64,000 bases of DNA. It comes from Blasia pusilla (taxonomy: Eukaryota > Marchantiophyta > Marchantiopsida > Blasiales). The notes below the pieces were generated by a model, which was given only the letters and a program-made list of their open reading frames with translations, was not told the origin of the DNA and made no database searches. Numbering within the stretch: position 1 is the stretch's first letter; the number at the start of each line of letters is the position of its first letter. The position numbers were made by a program, and so were the translations under genes. This document shows, one piece after another, positions 34,553 to 44,736 of this stretch. The DNA is taken from assembly GCA_050084515.1 (NCBI GenBank), contig CM114271.1, positions 39,680,001 through 39,744,000 on the forward strand. The letters run 5' to 3'.

Positions 34553-36027
34553 ACTAGCTGCATCATCGTCATGGCAGCAATCCTCTGCTCCAACTGATTG
34601 ATGCGTGAGAGAAGTGCCGGCTCTGGTGCTCCTGCTCCATCTCCTCTGGCTGGTGGTGGTCCTCTACCACCACGTCCACGAAGAACTCCCGGACCTCCTC
34701 CAGGACGACCGGCCCCAGGCTCTCGGCCTACCTCTAGACGTGCCCCTCGGCGAAGGTCAAAACATCTATCCCTAGTGTGACCATATCTGTGGCAATGGTC
34801 ACACTGGTGCTGTGGTGGGGCCATCCTCTGTGGCTCTTGAGCAATTGGAGGCGCTGGTGGTCCTCTCCCATGCTGTGGGCAGTCTCTCTGCCTATGGGCC
34901 CTCCACACGTCCAACAAGACCACATCGGTCCCTGCTGGGCAACATATGTAGGTGCGGGTTGTTGCCTCATAGGCTCACGGTACCCACCCTGCTCTCTAGG
35001 CACATTGGCCCGCTCCCGTGGTACTGGTACTCGTTGTGGCACCTGTGGGGTCACCGTCGCTCGTGGACCCGTCGACTCTCGAGAAAATCCAGCGGTCACT
35101 ACCTGCTCCTCACTCATGTTGAGCTCAATACGCTCACACAACTCAAAGACCACCTTCAATGTAGGCTTCGTTGTGTGAATCAGTACCGCATCTCCGACTC
35201 TCCTCCGTAGTTCTCACCCGAACCCGACCAACATCGGGTCGATCGCGCCTCGATCACTCCAAACGTAGCAATGATCGGCCTCCTCATGCGTGTGAATGCC
35301 TCTCTCGACTCTCACCCGATCGTCGCTGAAAATCTCAGAGACTCTTCACTTGTCAGACGCACGCCCTGGTAGCTCTTCCCCAACCGCCGGAAGAACTCCC
35401 TTTGTGGGGCTGAAGCTAGGTGGCCCTCTACCACCAGAGGTCTCTGCCACATCGCATGTCTCACTGCCCTCCTCTCCATCTAGTCTCCGTGCTGATGGTG
35501 TGGGTCTCTCTCCTCTCACAATCCCATCATATGCCTCGCGACCACTAGTGGACACATACCCTGGAGCCCAATACATCCTCCAAGCATCGATCTCTACTGA
35601 ATAGAGTGATCGAAACTCCATGTAGTCATCCATCGGAGGACCCTCCAAGTGATGGAACAACCCCTTCCATGCCATGAAAGGGTTGAACCGTGTTAGGGTC
35701 CGTATCTCCTGGAAGTCGCACCATGTGTCAAACTCCTGGATGAAATCATCTAAGTCGATGGTGCCCACTGCACCCGAGAAACGACGCATGCCCCGATGGC
35801 CCATGTCGTCCATCTTGCCAAGTACTACTGTCTCTGTCGGTGATCTCGTCACCAGACCCAGTGTCCACTGATGACGATCCAGTCACGGATGGATGTCTAG
35901 GGAGCTTCTTACTGGTAACCCCTCGGTATCTCACTCCACTCCGTGTCACACCACTACCACCACTCGCACTACCCCGTTCTTCTGAACCCTGGAAGAACGC
36001 CGTGATGACAAACCCTGTCTCACCCAC
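34549..36027 (-). pseudogene. Element B gag with zinc knuckle, frameshifted
   Basis: The N-terminal part (36,027-35,346) includes a capsid-like segment FSGAVGTIDLDDFIQEFDTW and a linker rich in Gly/Ser/Pro. A shifted frame continues at 35,159-34,734 (VVFELCERIELNMSEEQVV), and the nucleocapsid follows at 34,923-34,549 with a CCHC knuckle CDHCHRYGHTRDRC (C-x2-C-x4-H-x4-C) plus an Arg/Gly/Pro-rich tail. This is the standard gag order for Ty3/gypsy. Confidence 0.8.
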
Positions 36028-36994
36028 TCAAGCACTCAGACTCACCGAGAGTCTCCCACACGCCTCACTAACTCACCTATGCTAACATCAATCCCGTGAT
36101 GACATACCCGGCCTCACGCACGCTCAACACTCGGGCTCACCATGAGCCTCCCAACTGACTCATCTAACCTAGCGACACTCTCTTGGGTCATACACGCGAC
36201 CCTACTTGGCAACCGCCGTATATCCACCAACATGCTACACATGAAAAGAATCTACACTCGTCACCATCATTGCACCCATCTAGCACCAACTACTACCCGA
36301 TACCGAGCACTCTCAATCACACACGACAAGTGCGGGAAAAGGGACTCGAATGGTAACCTCATCACGCCCTCCAACCTGCTGCACCGTCAACATGCACTCC
36401 TCCACATGAGATGACAATCTCTGCAACATAACACTCCCCTTGACCAACATGTCGATCCTCCCGTCAACAGATGCGAACAACCCGTCGGCATCATGCACAC
36501 TGCCCCTCCATCGTCAACTCTCGCAACCCCCTGTCGCGCCCCAAAACATCATGTCGCGCAACCCTCTCTGTCGATCCCCACACGCGGCATGTAACGTGAC
36601 TCACCTTGGTCGGCTCCCAATCATGTCCGGCAAATCTCAACTCGCGCCCGTCCAACGCCCGTTGCCGCCGCGCCCTAACCCTAGACCGGCCGCTTTACTT
36701 GACAGCCCCCTGGCGGCTGCAAGCTCTAACTCTTCTCCCTGGGTACTCCCGACATTCCACGAGCTATAAGACGATGTTACTCCTGCCGACACAACTGCGC
36801 TACACCTGCCTTTGTCCCCATCAATCCGCACCAAAGCAAAATCGAGAAAACGGACAGCGCTTCGCCCACGGCCTTCGAACAGAAAAATGACACACTAAAC
36901 GTCACACACACGTCTCCGGGGCTCCCGACCAAGGCAACTCGCTTGCCTACACCGCAAACAACTTAATTCCCACCATCCCCCGACATCTTTCTCA
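36028..36994 (-). other. Element B leader between A1 and gag
   Basis: No convincing frame. Directly after A1 (element strand) comes TGAGAAAGATG and then a G-run. I see no clear tRNA-primer-binding sequence. Confidence 0.5.
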
Positions 36995-37480
36995 TGTAAA
37001 AATAAAGAGTAGTAAAACGGCACACCCGGCCTAAAACTCCACTCCTCAATCTACATCGGCATATCAAGCCTCATCCACCCTGTGCTATCAATCAAGGAAT
37101 CGTGTGTGTGACGTTTAGCACCCTAGAAAAATGACACACTAGCTCACACACATACAAGGGAGGTGCTCCAACGGCCCAACATGAGAAAGATGGCTTAGGA
37201 AAGCCATCTTCCTCTCTTATATAGGGTTGGGAAGAGCCAAAAGGCTCTTCCCCTAAAAAAAGCCCTTCCCTTGGTAACCTGCACGCACAAGTTACCAGGG
37301 GCGGGTGACATGGTCAACAAGTCACCCGGCTATAAAAGACCTCAACATGACAACCTGACACAATGGACCTATCCTCAACCTCATCCGACACCGTGGGACA
37401 AAGTTACACTCAAGATAGTCCGTTGGCTCCTACGCCCTATCCACGATAGATCTTGGCCTATCGGCTACTCATATGTGACA
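36995..37480 (-). repeat. Element B, A1 terminal segment
   Basis: 486 bases, element strand starting TGTCACATATGAG and ending TTTTTACA. Homologous to A2 (28,146-28,627). It abuts the target duplication CAGA at 37,481 and is not followed by a B segment on its inner side. Confidence 0.88.
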
Positions 37481-37600
37481 CAGATCACAAAAGTTGCGTT
37501 GGTGAGCCCCATACCTACCGAGACGGTTGAGGCACTGGCTGAGGATGAGACCCGAGGACATCGACACACCAGGGGTGATCGGGAGAGACACCCTTGAACT
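37481..37600 (+). pseudogene. Element A methyltransferase, 3' continuation
   Basis: Continues the frame broken at 28,010. LVSPIPTETVEALAEDETRG aligns with VGPLPIGSVQALARGETRRD in element B. A stop follows. The following 350 bases, up to RT, are a degraded linker. Confidence 0.75.
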
Positions 37601-37954
37601 TCTTGGGATGTTTTGCAAGTACGCCAAGAGATGATAGGCACAGCATCGAGCATGGTTCTGGGTACTACACGTGGAGATGAGAGTTCTATTGTCTAAGACG
37701 GGTTGCACCATAGCAACCACCGACATCCGCGCCGGAGAGTCCTACCGTAGTCACGATGGAGACTTGGGAGCCAGATATGGGCCCTAAGTTGAGAAGAGAA
37801 GAGTGGCCTTGGAGTTACAGGAGTTATACACCAATTCCTTAGGAGTTATAGGAGCTATTTTTCATTTAGTATGCATGATTTAGGTACACTAAAGGGTCCA
37901 AGGATCCGCATTGAGTTTTTGAGTGACACGCCGATCTTCCGATGACCCTACAGG

Positions 37955-39220
37955 TACAGTGACATGGAGAGGGCTCTGATTCAGAGTAGGAGCCAAGACT
38001 TGGTTGGAGCAGGACTAGTGGAGATGTCGCATGGAGAGTATGCATTTGCCATTGTCATGCCCGCCAAGAAGGATGTGCATGGCAATTGGATGGATATGCG
38101 GATGTGTGGAGATTACCGACCTATCAATCGGCAGACGAAGTCCAATAGGTATGCCATGCCCATACCTGAGGAGATCTTTGATGCGATTGGGCATGCAAAG
38201 GTCTTCAGTTTATTGGATTTGCGAGCCGGATACCATCAGCTGCCTATCAGATTGGAGGGCATGGAGAAGACGGCATTGTGGGGCATCGATCCTCACCGGA
38301 AGGATTATTTGTACCAGTGGCGGTTCTTACCATTCGGGCTAAAGAACGCCCCGGCTGAGTTTCAAAGGGTCATGAATAGGATCTTCGCAGATCTTGATTT
38401 TGCTAGGTGTTATATCGATGACATCGTAGTCTTTAGCGCCATGGTTGAGGAGCAGGACCGACATCTAGAAGAGGTGTTTCGACGATTGCAGTTACATGGG
38501 CTGAAGCTACATCTAGGCAAAAGCAAGTTCTTCTACGACCAGATTGAGTACCAGGGTCATATGATATACCTAGGGGACGAAGGTAGAGGCTATTTCACGC
38601 ATTCCATGCCCTACAAATGTGAGTCGAGTTCATGCATTCATGAGATTGGCGAACTTCTATCAACGATACATCAAGAGTTTCAGTTCGATTGCGAAGCCGC
38701 TAACCTTCATGACCAAGGTGGATCAAGAGTGGCACTGGGGGGATGAGTAGGAGAGAGCATTTTATATGCTCAAGGATAAATTGACGTCCGCGCCCATATT
38801 GAGGAGACCGATCAAGGGGCGTCCTTTCCAGTTGCATACCAATTGGAGCATGTTGGGGCTTGGAGCCGTGCTCATCCAACATGACCATGATGGTAGAGAG
38901 TTCGTGGTGGCTTACTCTAGTCATTCGAACAACACTGCAGAGGCAAAGTATAGCTCGTATGAGGGTGAGTGCTTGGCTGCAGTGTGGGATGTTACACATT
39001 TGAGTTGTTATCTATTCGGCAATCCTTTTACCATCATTATTGATCATCATCCACTTAAATGGTTGATGGAGTCCGAAAAGCTTATAGGGAAGCTTGCGAG
39101 GTGGACTCTTTTGTTTCTGGAGTATGACTTCCATGTGGGGCATAGATTTGGGACACTCAATCGGGATGTAGATGGTTTGAGTCGTAACCCATGCTCGAGT
39201 CAACGAGATGCGACTGGAGC
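37955..39220 (+). pseudogene. Element A reverse transcriptase and RNase H, frameshifted
   Basis: RT at 37,964 to about 38,575: MERALIQSRSQDLVGAGLVE, CGDYRPINRQ, FSLLDLRAGYHQLPI, LPFGLKNAPAEFQRVMN and RCYIDDIVVFS (YIDD box). Most of the catalytic palm is open. A shift follows near IEYQGHMIYLG, and a second near 38,745 separates RNase H (38,766-39,210), which keeps FQLHTNWSMLGLGAVL (first Asp changed to Asn), AEAKYSSYEGECLAAVWDV and FTIIIDHHPLKWLM. Confidence 0.88.
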
Positions 39221-39489
39221 TCATTGGCATGGTGAGAGTGATGAGGAGTTGGAGCCACGATGCCATGCGTTAGCCTATTTGGGCTTATTGGCTATGGAGA
39301 GCCAGATTTTTGAGACTTTGATGGCGAGGTCTGATGGAGAGTCTTTAGATCCAGAGGCCGGTGAGGAGCCGACATGTGGCCGAGACATTCACGATGATGG
39401 AGTGGTCTTGGTATACCTACGTGCTAGCAGAGTCGCGAGCAGAGTCGCGAGCACAATGGGTGCTAGAGAGCGGGATCGGATCCTATAGC

Positions 39490-40443
39490 GAACCAGATGG
39501 TTCCGGTGGGAGGGCACACATGTGTTGCGAGTGTGGGAGGATGGTAGAGTGCATGTAGTGCCTCATCCTTCGCAGAGAGCATGTTTGGTGCATCATGCCC
39601 ACGAGGAGTTGGGTCATTTTGGAATGAAGCGGACGTACAACTTGCTCCAGATTCAGTATTGGTGGCGAGGCATGCAAACTGACGTTCAGCAATTTGTTGC
39701 CAGATGCATGGTGTGTGATTGAGTCTGAGCATCGTTCAATGTTCCAAATCCATAGTTTCTTCCATTTTCCATCATGGATTTAGGTTATAGATGGAGTTTG
39801 GATTTTGCAGGACCTTTGCCTTTGACGGAGCACCACATTGGTTATGTGTTGGTGATGGTCGAGCACTTCTCGAAGTGGATAGAGTTGGTTGCATTGCCTG
39901 ATAAAGTGAGTGAGGGAGTAGCATATGCCTTCCTAGATCGAGTATTGAGTCATTACGTCATACCAGCTGAGGTGTTGACAGACCAGGGTACAAAGTTCCA
40001 TGGGGAGTTTCAGGCCTTGTGTGACTAGGCACTAATCGACCACCGTACTACTTCGCGAGATCATCCTAAGGTGGATGGCCTAGCGGAACGGGTTGTGCAG
40101 ACGGTGAAGAGAGGACTATGCAAGTATGGCTTGTAGAGAGGTCACCTAGGAGACCTTCAGTTGCCGTGGTTGACGATGGGATACAGATTCACCATGCAAG
40201 GCATTCTTAGCGTCTTTCTCACCGTACTTGTTGCTTTATGGCTCAGAGCCAGATTTACCTGTAGCCATTTGTCGAGATGTTGGTGAGTTGTTGAACCTTC
40301 ATGACCTTGATGTATGGATGCGAACATGTTTGCAAAGGGCTAAGTTATTTCGGAGAGTGATGCCTATGGCGTTTGAGAACTTGGCGATTGCCCAACATCG
40401 GGATACGTTGAGGTATGCAACTATTCAGGGAGGTGATTATTGA
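39490..40443 (+). pseudogene. Element A integrase, interrupted by stops
   Basis: HHCC domain at 39,522-39,722 (HAHEELGHFGMKRT, ARCMVCD, then TGA). Core at 39,774-40,028 (YRWSLDFAGPLPLTE, VLTDQGTKFHG with both Asp residues), then a TAG. A third block lies at 40,228-40,443 (LLYGSEPDLPVAICRDVGEL). The order and spacing match element B. Confidence 0.85.
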
Positions 40444-40834
40444 CCTACTATCCGAAGATTTCATCAAGGAGACTATGTCTACTTGCAGCAGACGGTATCC
40501 ACGACGTTGGATGTGACTGCAGGGCGCACCATCTTGAGAGTGCATGAGGTTTTTCTATCCAGCGTTCTCTTATTGGAGGGACGTAAGGGTATGGTTTGGA
40601 AGGACCATGTGCGTAACTATGCGCCATCTCATCTTCAGAACATTGACGGTACATTTCATCCGATCTTAGCAGTAGTTTTTGTAGGCTTGCAGTGTATGTT
40701 GTGTGGTTTTTCCGTGGTGCACCACTCTTTCTAGTCTGTGATGGATGTTCGAGAGGATGGCATATGGCATGTTTGACACCACCTCTCACTAGGGTTCCTC
40801 AGGGACGATGGATGTGTCCCAGATGTACATAGAG
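40444..40834 (+). pseudogene. Element A integrase C-terminus and PHD finger, frameshifted
   Basis: FHQGDYVYLQQTVSTTLDVT, then SSVLLLEGRKGMVWKDH and LQCMLCG in one frame. After a small shift near 40,720, [18 protein letters not shown] and RWMCPRCT complete the PHD finger, followed by TAG. All eight zinc ligands can be found across the shift, so the PHD was part of the ancestral element. Confidence 0.82.
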
Positions 40835-41013
40835 TAGGTAGTTCTATATTGTTACTTATGTCTGTGACATAGATGATAAGAAGGCGACTAACGATGGGGC
40901 CACATGAGCACCTGGCCTTCTTGCTCTTAGCGTCCGAGAGATGTATGTCATGGTAGGTAGGGATTGATGGCTATCTAGAGTTAGAAGGATCTAACCACCA
41001 ATTAGGGAGGCAA

Positions 41014-41215
41014 TTGGAGATATTTTGGTACTTCTTGTCTCGTTGTTTGGATGCCATGAGTTAGCATCATTCTCTCTTTGGATCGCATGAGCTATGGTCT
41101 TGCTTATTTTGTGTGTATGATTAGAAGAGTGGGGTGACATTGAGAGAGACAATGAATGTTTTGTAGCGATGTATATACTTTTTGTCTCGTTGTTTGGCGA
41201 TTTGTGTGTATGACA
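41014..41215 (+). repeat. Element A 3' end: shortened B1-A2-B2
   Basis: Begins TTGGAGATATTTTGGTAC (B-type) right after the purine tract at 41,004-41,010. It switches at about 41,068 to A-type sequence (ATTCTCTCTTTG, CATGAGCTATGGTCTTGCT, AGAGTGGGG). From about 41,150 it returns to B-type sequence (GTAGCGATGTATAT, GCGATTTGTGTGTATGACA). Internal deletions shorten it to about 200 bases, but the B-A-B order remains. CCAC follows at 41,216. Confidence 0.75.
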
Positions 41216-42110
41216 CCACTCGTGATCACGAATAGCCCAATATTGGTATATTCTCTAGAATGTAAGTTGGAGAACATGACGGATGTTCGTGCAAGTGTCA
41301 CAAGATCCTCCTCATCTCCCAAAAAAATCTGGACCATGTATCAACTAAACCATTACTTGGTCTCGCACTCGATTGGCCCTAACATGGCCAACCTGCAATG
41401 ACCAAATCAATGGTCTCCACCCGATCTAAGTCCTACGCCCCCAGCAAGGACATGTCCCTTGATAAGGAACTCTAGTACCCCTTCATGACCGCCGCAAATA
41501 TCAAGTTAAGAAAACCCAGGCATAATTGTACTACACATCAAAGTGAGGTGCCCCTCTCAACCTCATCAAGCTCCACATAAAAGTATTGTTGCACATACAC
41601 TCATGCTTGCAAAACAACAGCCATCCCAATGTTAATCCCTCCAAAGAGACCCAACACTTGAATACCCTTCTTTAGGATGCGCCACACAATGCGTGTGGTG
41701 TCGAAGGGCAGAATCGTAGCACTCCTAGCTACCTCAAGTTTCTTTGACTTGTCATGCTCCGGTGTAAACTCCTCACTCCACACCATCTATATATGCTCAT
41801 TGGCCAAGCGTTGGAGCTACTCACTCGAGCCCACAAAGGCACTTCTCTTTCATGGAATAATGTTGCTAACATAACACTCTTCTCCATAGGGATGTTAATT
41901 GGTCACGGGTATCTCCTCAAAACATCACTTGGAGAAACCATTGCACACACTATCGTAGGTCTAGTAGGCATCTCCACCATCCAAGCAACCGCAACCTACC
42001 ATAGATTCCGTCTTCCTCTTCTCCATCAAGTTGATTTTTTTGCCCCTTCAACCCCACTAAAAGAGATCAAAATTCATGAAACTTTGTTACAACATGTGTA
42101 GAGACACATG
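41216..42110 (-). mobile_element. Element C, 5' part: methyltransferase and protease remnants
   Basis: Continuation of C after the insertion of A. On the minus strand, the methyltransferase N-terminus is at about 41,786-41,601 (VLGLFGGINIGMAVVLQA, motif I). Motif IV is at about 41,375-41,400 (VIAGWPC, then TAG, then GQS), and the motif VI region is at about 41,250. Above 41,790 lies the linker, then a jump to protease N-terminal sequence to about 42,110. No gag or 5' terminal repeat is recognisable beyond this. Confidence 0.78.
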
Positions 42111-42261
42111 GAGTCAAGAGGAGGATTTTAAGACGAAAGTGGATTCATATGTTGACAAAAAAATTAATATGAAGGATTGAGCTTTGATTTTCTCTTAAAA
42201 AAAATTTTTGGAAATGAAGATCTAGCTAAATCATTCATAAAATGCCTTATGCTAGGTTTCT

Positions 42262-42383
42262 CAATCTATAAAATGTGGATCCCACCTCTTGCAATCCATG
42301 TTTGTGGACATGTTGAGACTTTTCCGTCCATGTCCGTCTTAGGAACATACTTGTCCATATTTGTGCAACCATGGAATTCAAGA
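42262..42383 (+). repeat. Dispersed repeat, copy 2
   Basis: Partner of 4,567-4,685 in the same orientation. It follows the end of element C by about 150 bases. Confidence 0.65.
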
Positions 42384-44736
42384 GCACCATTGATTATGGT
42401 CGTATTACTTTCCATAAGCTTAATGAAGGATGAATTAGTTATAGAAAGCTATTTGAAATAGAGGGGAAAATTAATGAAGTGCGTTTAAAACTAGAGAAGT
42501 TTAAGAAGATGTGTGTTTCTTGTGGTTTCCAATTCCAACTTGTATGAGGTCAATACAATTCTAAAAGTAACTTGCAAGGAAGGAATTGTTACAAAAGGCA
42601 GGGAAAATATAAGTATTCTATTTCATATGTGTCCTTGGTTGTCATACAAGAAGACCGATTGAATATAGTGTGGGAAAAGGTTGGGAGATAGAGAAAACAA
42701 CTTGGTTGTAAGATTTCGAAGATTTTAATTTGCAATTGATGACCCACATCCCAAAGTAGAATATGAAACAAAACTTGTGGAAAATGAGTATGTTAGTTTG
42801 AATGATGGTGTAAGAAGCAGGATTTATATTGAATGATTAGCTCCATTGGTTCTTTAGAATAATGTAAGTACAACAAATGATGATTTAGTTGATATGGATG
42901 TTGTTTGACATTAGATGAGACATGTTATGAGTGAGATTATGCATGAGTGTGTAAGAGAAGATCATATAAGAAAAGTTGATCTTATATATAATTTTAAAAT
43001 AATCTATTTTCATAAACAAACAAAATCATAAACAAAATTCCAAAATTGGACAATCCTATATATTATTAGAAGCTCATTCACATTTATACACCTAATCTTT
43101 AATAACGACCCTAAACCTTAATACAATAAATACAAACATATTTGAAACTTGGCAATTTCGAGGCTGTTCAATCTTGAGCTGTGGAGCGATGACGGAAATT
43201 TGAAACGTGAACTGTGAACTCTGATCGGATCGGTGAGTGGCAGAGACACAGCATTCTAATTCCATCGTCTTGTCTTTAGGCTTCAATACTATGAATCCGA
43301 GGCGTATTTTCAGTTCGGTATGTCCGTCATTCTTCGATTTTCTCTCGTAAGGAAGAGACTTAGGGTATTGCGGAGACCTTGTTCCCCCATATCTGACGAG
43401 GTTTTCTTGCATGGGAACGGCGGAATCTAAGCCTCTGATTGTCTGGTTGTAAGATTCGGATTCGTCCAAGCGGTCTTGGGACGGAGCAAAGAATCAAAAT
43501 AATCAGAACAGGAGAAATAATCAGGTTTCAAGTTCGTGTAGGTGCGTTTCTGCGTCTTTCCCATTCCGATATCCCTTCAAATTTTACCCCGAGTTTGACA
43601 GCTTGGCATAGTCAGAATTGGCTTCAGGGTCTTTTTGTGGTTCAGATATCGGCGAATAGTCTTCATCAGACTCGGGTTTCACTTCTTCTAAACTGATTTT
43701 TTTTTTCGTTTCAAACCCTTAAACCCCTGGACGGACAATCAGAGTCCAATTTCCCAGTATCCTATACAGCAACTGATGTCGTTTCTCATTAACGAAGGTG
43801 TCTTCCACTTGCACTCGTGTATCTGCTAACGCATTCCATTGCAGTGACAGAAAGCATTCAATCTCTCCTTTTAGTAGGAGCTTACGAAATCATCGCCATT
43901 TGCGAAAAGACAGAAAGGAATGGGGAAATGTTCAGAGCAAAAGTCCCTTGGAACGTTGAGTGGAGGGTTTACAGGCGCTAAACCCTTGGCAATCAAAGCA
44001 CTCACTGTATATGGCGCGGACAATTTGAAACGAGGCTGAGTCTGATACTACTATATCACTTGCAATCGAGGGAACTGTTTTACTCTCTACTTCTTGCAAA
44101 GCATCGCGGATTGCTCTGATCCCTCCGCAGCTTCAATTGGTTTGCTCCAAGCTCGAATGTAACTACTGCTCATAAGGTCTTTGCAGAATTTTGAGGAATT
44201 TTGAGTCGTTCCTTGTGTATCTCTCGAATGGACTTACTTTCTACCACGATCTCTTTCGAATCGGACCGCAAGTGAATTTCCACGTCATTGAATCGAAAGT
44301 GCGATTTTTCACCCTGAAAGTCCGCTATGTATGGGGATTTACTGGACGACGCAAGTGTTGCAAGTGCATATGCATCAATGATCAAATGCTCCCTTCCTCG
44401 TAGTAGTTATTAAACCTTGAAGCTGGTAGTCGTACTCCATCTCGAAAAAACTGCTTGTATCCACCACACTAGCTGTGCCCTCCGTTCGTTCCCTACATGA
44501 TTAATTAAATTTCAAAATTATCTTCGAAATTTTTTTTGTTTCATCCCATGGACCTAATTATGTGCTCCATCAGTGCAACTTTCTCCCAGTAGAATCGGTG
44601 CTCTTCAAAACAGAGACTCTGGGGCTCCACAAGTTTTCTTATCGCTTCGTTGTAAGGCTTTAGTGTTCAGGCAGATTGTTCTACTTCGCTAATGCCTTCG
44701 AAAGTTTTTATTTTCCAGTTTTCAAGCGATTGAGCC
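42384..44736. other. AT-rich intergenic DNA and 5' flank of the CCCH gene
   Basis: No gene supported up to about 43,080. A minus-strand frame at 43,092-43,469 is open for 125 codons but matches nothing I know. From about 43,800 the DNA probably contains promoter and 5' UTR of the downstream CCCH gene. Confidence 0.45.

Larger units (their letters stand above)
28011..37480 (-). mobile_element. Element B: Ty3/gypsy with methyltransferase and PHD finger, youngest layer
   Basis: 9,470 bases, flanked by CAGA at 28,007-28,010 and 37,481-37,484. Removing it and one CAGA restores the methyltransferase reading of element A (MRQITKVALV). On the minus strand: A1 (37,480-36,995), leader, gag, protease, methyltransferase, RT, RNase H, integrase, PHD, PPT (28,776-28,767), B1 (28,766-28,630), A2 (28,627-28,146), B2 (28,145-28,011). 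The reading frame is much longer than in A or C but has several stops and shifts. Its A1 sequence is only distantly like element A's, so B belongs to another subfamily. Confidence 0.92.
22565..41215 (+). mobile_element. Element A: Ty3/gypsy with methyltransferase and PHD finger, interrupted by B
   Basis: Starts TGTCACGG, ends GTATGACA, and is flanked by CCAC at 22,561-22,564 and 41,216-41,219. The flanking DNA on both sides is one interrupted piece of element C's methyltransferase. Without the 9,470-base insertion B it is about 9.2 kb. Order: A1 repeat, leader, gag, protease, methyltransferase, RT, RNase H, integrase, PHD, PPT (about 41,004-41,010), then a shortened B1-A2-B2 end. Many TAG stops and some frameshifts show it is dead. 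It is older than B, since B interrupts it. Confidence 0.9.

Noticed and set aside
43092-43469. 125-codon minus-strand frame upstream of the CCCH gene
   Set aside because: No recognisable family, and it lies in the probable 5' flank of a plus-strand gene; not enough to call a gene.
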